A stretch of DNA of 8,442 bases, taken from contig JAFAIY010000345.1 of the NCBI GenBank assembly GCA_019236485.1, positions 1 through 8,442 on the forward strand, written 5' to 3'. The notes below the pieces were generated by a model. The model worked only from the letters and a program-made list of their open reading frames with translations, was not told the DNA's origin and did not search any database. Origin of the DNA: Comamonas sp. GTDB taxonomy: Bacteria > Pseudomonadota > Gammaproteobacteria > Burkholderiales > Burkholderiaceae_C. Every line of letters begins with the position of its first letter. Position 1 is the stretch's first letter. The position numbers were made by a program, and so were the translations under genes. This document shows positions 6,505-8,442 of this stretch, in pieces.

Positions 6505-7398
6505 ATGCCATCCGCTTTCACTCGGTCTGCCCCCGCTTTTCCCGCAATCTCTGTCCCAGGCTTGGCGCGCTATGCCGCCTTCGCCCTGCTATCGGCCGCT
6601 TCCATCGCCTGCACGGCCAAGACGCCGCAGAGTCCGGCACCTGCGAACCTGCAGGCTGCGGCCATCCAGAACCCGACTCGCAGCACCCAGGGCTTTAGCC
6701 AATGCCCACAATTTTTCGCCGGCGGCAAGCCGCCGGTGCTCGGTGATCAGCCCAAGCTGCGCGCGCTTTGCTATGACGCTTTTGCCGTGCTGCACAGCGG
6801 CCAGAGCAAGACCCCGGTCTTTGTGGCCCAGCGCCTGAACAAGGAGCTGGTCGATGATGCCGACGAGAAGCGCACCAACAAGTTCTTCAGCGATGCCCGC
6901 CTGCCCCGCGACGAGCGCGCCGAACTTGAGGACTACAAGCGCTCCGGCTATTCGCGTGGCCATATGGCGCCTGCGGGCGACATGCCTACCGCCCAGGCCA
7001 TGGCGCAGAGCTTTTCCCTCGCCAACATGGTGCCGCAGTCCAGCAAGCAAAACAGCGGCCCCTGGGCCCGCATCGAGAAGGACACGCGCCGCTATGCCCA
7101 GCGCGCGGCAGGAGATGTCTACGTCATCACCGGCCCGGTGTTTACCGAGGATGCGGCCACCGTGGGCGCCAATCATGTGCGCGTGCCCAGCTTTCTCTAC
7201 AAGCTGGTCTATGACGCCCAGAGCCAGCGCGCCTGGGCTCACTGGCAGGCCAATGACGATGCGGCACGCGTCAGCCAACCCATCAGCTATGAAGAGCTGG
7301 TGCGCCGCACAGGGATTGAATTCCTGCCCGGCACGGCGTTGCAGAGCTCGGGCAAATTCCAGCATGCGGCCGGTGCCAGCACCGTGCTGCAGCGCTGA
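6505..7398 (+). CDS. Exported DNA/RNA non-specific endonuclease (Serratia nuclease / NUC family)
   Basis: This 297-residue beta-beta-alpha-metal nuclease is predicted to cut DNA and RNA outside the cytoplasm. The core motif is YSRGHMAPAGDM with the general-base His153. Asn174, metal-ligand Asn183, Glu191 and Arg195 fall at +21, +30, +38 and +42 from the histidine. This is the same spacing as His89, Asn110, Asn119, Glu127 and Arg131 of Serratia nuclease. The first residue of the family's DRGH motif is Ser150 instead of Asp. Near the N-terminus a short hydrophobic stretch ends in ALLSAASIAC (Cys36), a plausible lipobox, so the protein may be membrane-anchored. The 19 residues before that segment make a long n-region. 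The ATG at 6505 lacks a ribosome site, and an in-frame TTG at 6562 would give a more typical signal peptide. No immunity protein gene is adjacent, as expected for an exported enzyme. Confidence 0.9.
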   Translation: MPSAFTRSAPAFPAISVPGLARYAAFALLSAASIACTAKTPQSPAPANLQAAAIQNPTRSTQGFSQCPQFFAGGKPPVLGDQPKLRALCYDAFAVLHSGQSKTPVFVAQRLNKELVDDADEKRTNKFFSDARLPRDERAELEDYKRSGYSRGHMAPAGDMPTAQAMAQSFSLANMVPQSSKQNSGPWARIEKDTRRYAQRAAGDVYVITGPVFTEDAATVGANHVRVPSFLYKLVYDAQSQRAWAHWQANDDAARVSQPISYEELVRRTGIEFLPGTALQSSGKFQHAAGASTVLQR

Positions 7399-7417
7399 AG
7401 CTGCCCATAAAACAACC

Positions 7418-7453
7418 AAGGCCTGCCGCGCATGGGCTAGGCAGGTCTTTTTC
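7418..7453. terminator. Terminator between the endonuclease gene and rsuA (probably bidirectional)
   Basis: AAGGCCTGCC (7418-7427) pairs with GGCAGGTCTT (7440-7449), giving ten pairs including one G-U in the plus-strand RNA, around a 12-nt loop. The run TCTTTTT follows at 7446-7452. It lies 20 bases past the endonuclease stop. On the minus strand the stem is followed by a T-rich stretch (TTGGTTGTTTT), so it can also serve the convergent rsuA, which ends at 7468. Confidence 0.8.
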
Positions 7454-7467
7454 AGGGTGAGCGCGGC

Positions 7468-8214
7468 TTATTTGCCGGGCTTGAGCAGCTCCAGCTCCTC
7501 GGCCGTCAGCCAGCGCCACTGTCCCGCGGCCAGATCGTCGGCCAGCACCAGTCCTCCTATCTTCCAGCGGTGCAGGCCTTCCACGCGGTTGCCCACCGCG
7601 GCCAGCATGCGCTTGACCTGATGGTATTTGCCCTCGGTCAGCGTCAGATCCAGCACATGGCTGTCTATCTGCTCGCAAGCCGCGGCCTTGACCGGCTTGG
7701 GATCGTCATCGAGCACCACGCCATCCAGCAGGCGCTGCACCTGCTTGGCATCCACCGGATGCTTGCAAGTCACCCGGTAAACCTTGGAGACATGCTTCTT
7801 GGGCGAAGACATGCGGTGAATGAACTGGCCATCGTCGCTGAGCAGCAGCAGCCCCGTCGTGTCCTGATCCAGGCGTCCGACGGCCTGCACGCCCTGAACC
7901 GCCCCCTTGTTGGGACGCAGGCGCAGCGGCGCGGGCAGCAAGGTATAGATGCTGGGATAGGCCGAAGGCTTTTGCGAGCACTCGGTGCCCGCGGGCTTGT
8001 TCAGCAGCACATAGCCCAGCGTGTGGTATTCCCACTCCACGCCCTGCACCTTGAAGCGCAGGCCTTCGGGGTCGAGATCCAGCGTGGAATCCAGCGTCTT
8101 CTCCCACGCGGCGGTCTCGGGGTTCCAGAGCTCGACCCAGCCCTGCTGCACCAGACCGGAGCACACGCGGCGAATGCCGAAGCCCTGTGAATACAACATG
8201 TCCTGCAGCTGCAT
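7468..8214 (-). CDS. rsuA: 16S rRNA pseudouridine synthase RsuA family
   Basis: This 248-residue cytoplasmic enzyme isomerises a uridine in 16S rRNA to pseudouridine (position 516 in the E. coli enzyme). A small N-terminal S4-like domain (about residues 1-60) precedes the catalytic domain. The catalytic aspartate is Asp116 in GRLDQDTTGLLLLSDDGQ, followed by HRMSSPKKHVSKVYRVT. The end, EGKYHQVKRMLAAVGNRVEGLHRWKIGGLVL...DLAAGQWRWLT, matches RsuA closely and better than RluB, RluE or RluF. The start was set at the ATG at 8214 because AAGGA ends six bases before it; the TTG at 8220 adjoins that ribosome site and is too close. The gene lies just downstream of the 5S rRNA gene on the same strand, behind a strong terminator. 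It probably has its own promoter in 8215-8271, but no clear one is visible. Confidence 0.93.
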   Translation of the reverse strand: MQLQDMLYSQGFGIRRVCSGLVQQGWVELWNPETAAWEKTLDSTLDLDPEGLRFKVQGVEWEYHTLGYVLLNKPAGTECSQKPSAYPSIYTLLPAPLRLRPNKGAVQGVQAVGRLDQDTTGLLLLSDDGQFIHRMSSPKKHVSKVYRVTCKHPVDAKQVQRLLDGVVLDDDPKPVKAAACEQIDSHVLDLTLTEGKYHQVKRMLAAVGNRVEGLHRWKIGGLVLADDLAAGQWRWLTAEELELLKPGK

Positions 8215-8264
8215 GCTCAATCCTTTCCCGGCTCATCCGCCATGTGGTCGATATCTCGATTTAT

Positions 8265-8304
8265 CAAATAAAAAACCCCGCAGCCTTGAGGACTGCGGGG
8301 TTTT
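8265..8304 (-). terminator. Intrinsic terminator of the rRNA operon
   Basis: The 12-base arms AAAACCCCGCAG (8272-8283) and CTGCGGGGTTTT (8293-8304) are perfect inverted copies around a 9-nt loop. On the minus strand the stem is followed by TTTTTTATTTG. It lies about 10 bases past the 3' end of the 5S rRNA and is among the strongest hairpins in the window, as expected for an rrn operon end. The symmetric A/T tails could also stop plus-strand transcription. Confidence 0.92.
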
Positions 8305-8314
8305 CACTGTAAGA

Positions 8315-8429
8315 GCCTGACGATGACCTACTTTCACACGGGAACCCGCACTATCATCGGCGCAAAGTCGTTTCACGGTCCTGTTCGGGATGGGAAGGAG
8401 TGGGACCAACTTGCTATGGTCATCAGGCA
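8315..8429 (-). rRNA. rrf: 5S ribosomal RNA
   Basis: The gene is about 115 nt on the minus strand. Its 5' end reads GCCTGATGACCATAGC, pairing with the 3' end GGTCATCGTCAGGC to form helix I. Between them lie the conserved GGTCCCACTCCTTCCCATCC, CCGAACAGGACCGTGAAAC and GATGATAGTGCGGGTTCCC blocks of betaproteobacterial 5S rRNA. The exact ends are uncertain by one or two bases. The 23S gene should lie beyond the right edge, and bases 8430-8442 are the start of the 23S-5S spacer. This gene is the last of an rRNA operon reading leftward. Confidence 0.97.
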
Positions 8430-8442
8430 TAAACTTTTTGTC

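Noticed and set aside
6365..6838. Frames starting upstream of the endonuclease gene (6365 and 6393)
   Set aside because: They run into the endonuclease in other frames, have low-complexity Arg/Pro/Ser translations and no recognisable domain.
6505..7398. Endonuclease considered as a toxin or defence effector
   Set aside because: It has an export signal and a simple single-domain NUC architecture, with no immunity gene, secretion-domain fusion or defence neighbours nearby.
1..8442. CRISPR arrays, insertion sequences, tRNA genes, attachment sites
   Set aside because: No regularly spaced direct repeats, transposase-like proteins, terminal repeats or tRNA-like sequences were seen.

Overview
The window is a high-GC stretch of a betaproteobacterial chromosome. 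The best fit is Comamonadaceae, of the Comamonas/Delftia type. Three things point there: a tripartite tricarboxylate (Tct) transporter with a Bug-type binding protein, its divergent TctD/TctE two-component pair, and a 5S rRNA of betaproteobacterial type. Species-level placement cannot be made from this stretch alone.

Left part (1-3425, minus strand): a tctC-tctB-tctA operon read from right to left. TctC is the periplasmic binding protein, and TctB and TctA are the small and large membrane subunits. tctB and tctA overlap by one base (TAATG). tctC is separated from tctB by 254 bp of gene-free DNA that can fold into several strong hairpins in the operon's own RNA. The operon ends at an intrinsic terminator at 1-35.

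Middle part (3426-5743): a 135-bp divergent control region with direct and inverted repeats, then tctD (OmpR-family response regulator) and tctE (histidine kinase) on the plus strand, coupled by an ATGA overlap. By family precedent, the kinase senses an external carboxylate and the regulator switches on the divergent transporter operon. The actual substrate cannot be read from sequence; citrate-like tricarboxylates are the default, and aromatic carboxylates are possible in this lineage.

Right part (5744-8442): an S4-domain Hsp15-like RNA-binding protein (hslR) follows tctE closely. A 290-bp gene-free stretch with inverted-repeat and repeat-like sequence comes next. After it lies an exported, probably lipid-anchored DNA/RNA non-specific endonuclease of the Serratia nuclease/EndoG (beta-beta-alpha metal) family. 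A shared terminator separates that gene from the convergent rsuA (16S rRNA pseudouridine synthase). Beyond rsuA, on the same strand, are the strong terminator and 5S rRNA gene that form the 3' end of an rRNA operon running in from the right edge.

All eight protein genes belong to recognisable families. I do not see a new defence system, mobile element or CRISPR array. The parts that known gene functions do not explain are the structured tctC-tctB spacer, the repeat-rich tctC/tctD control region and the gene-free stretch before the endonuclease.
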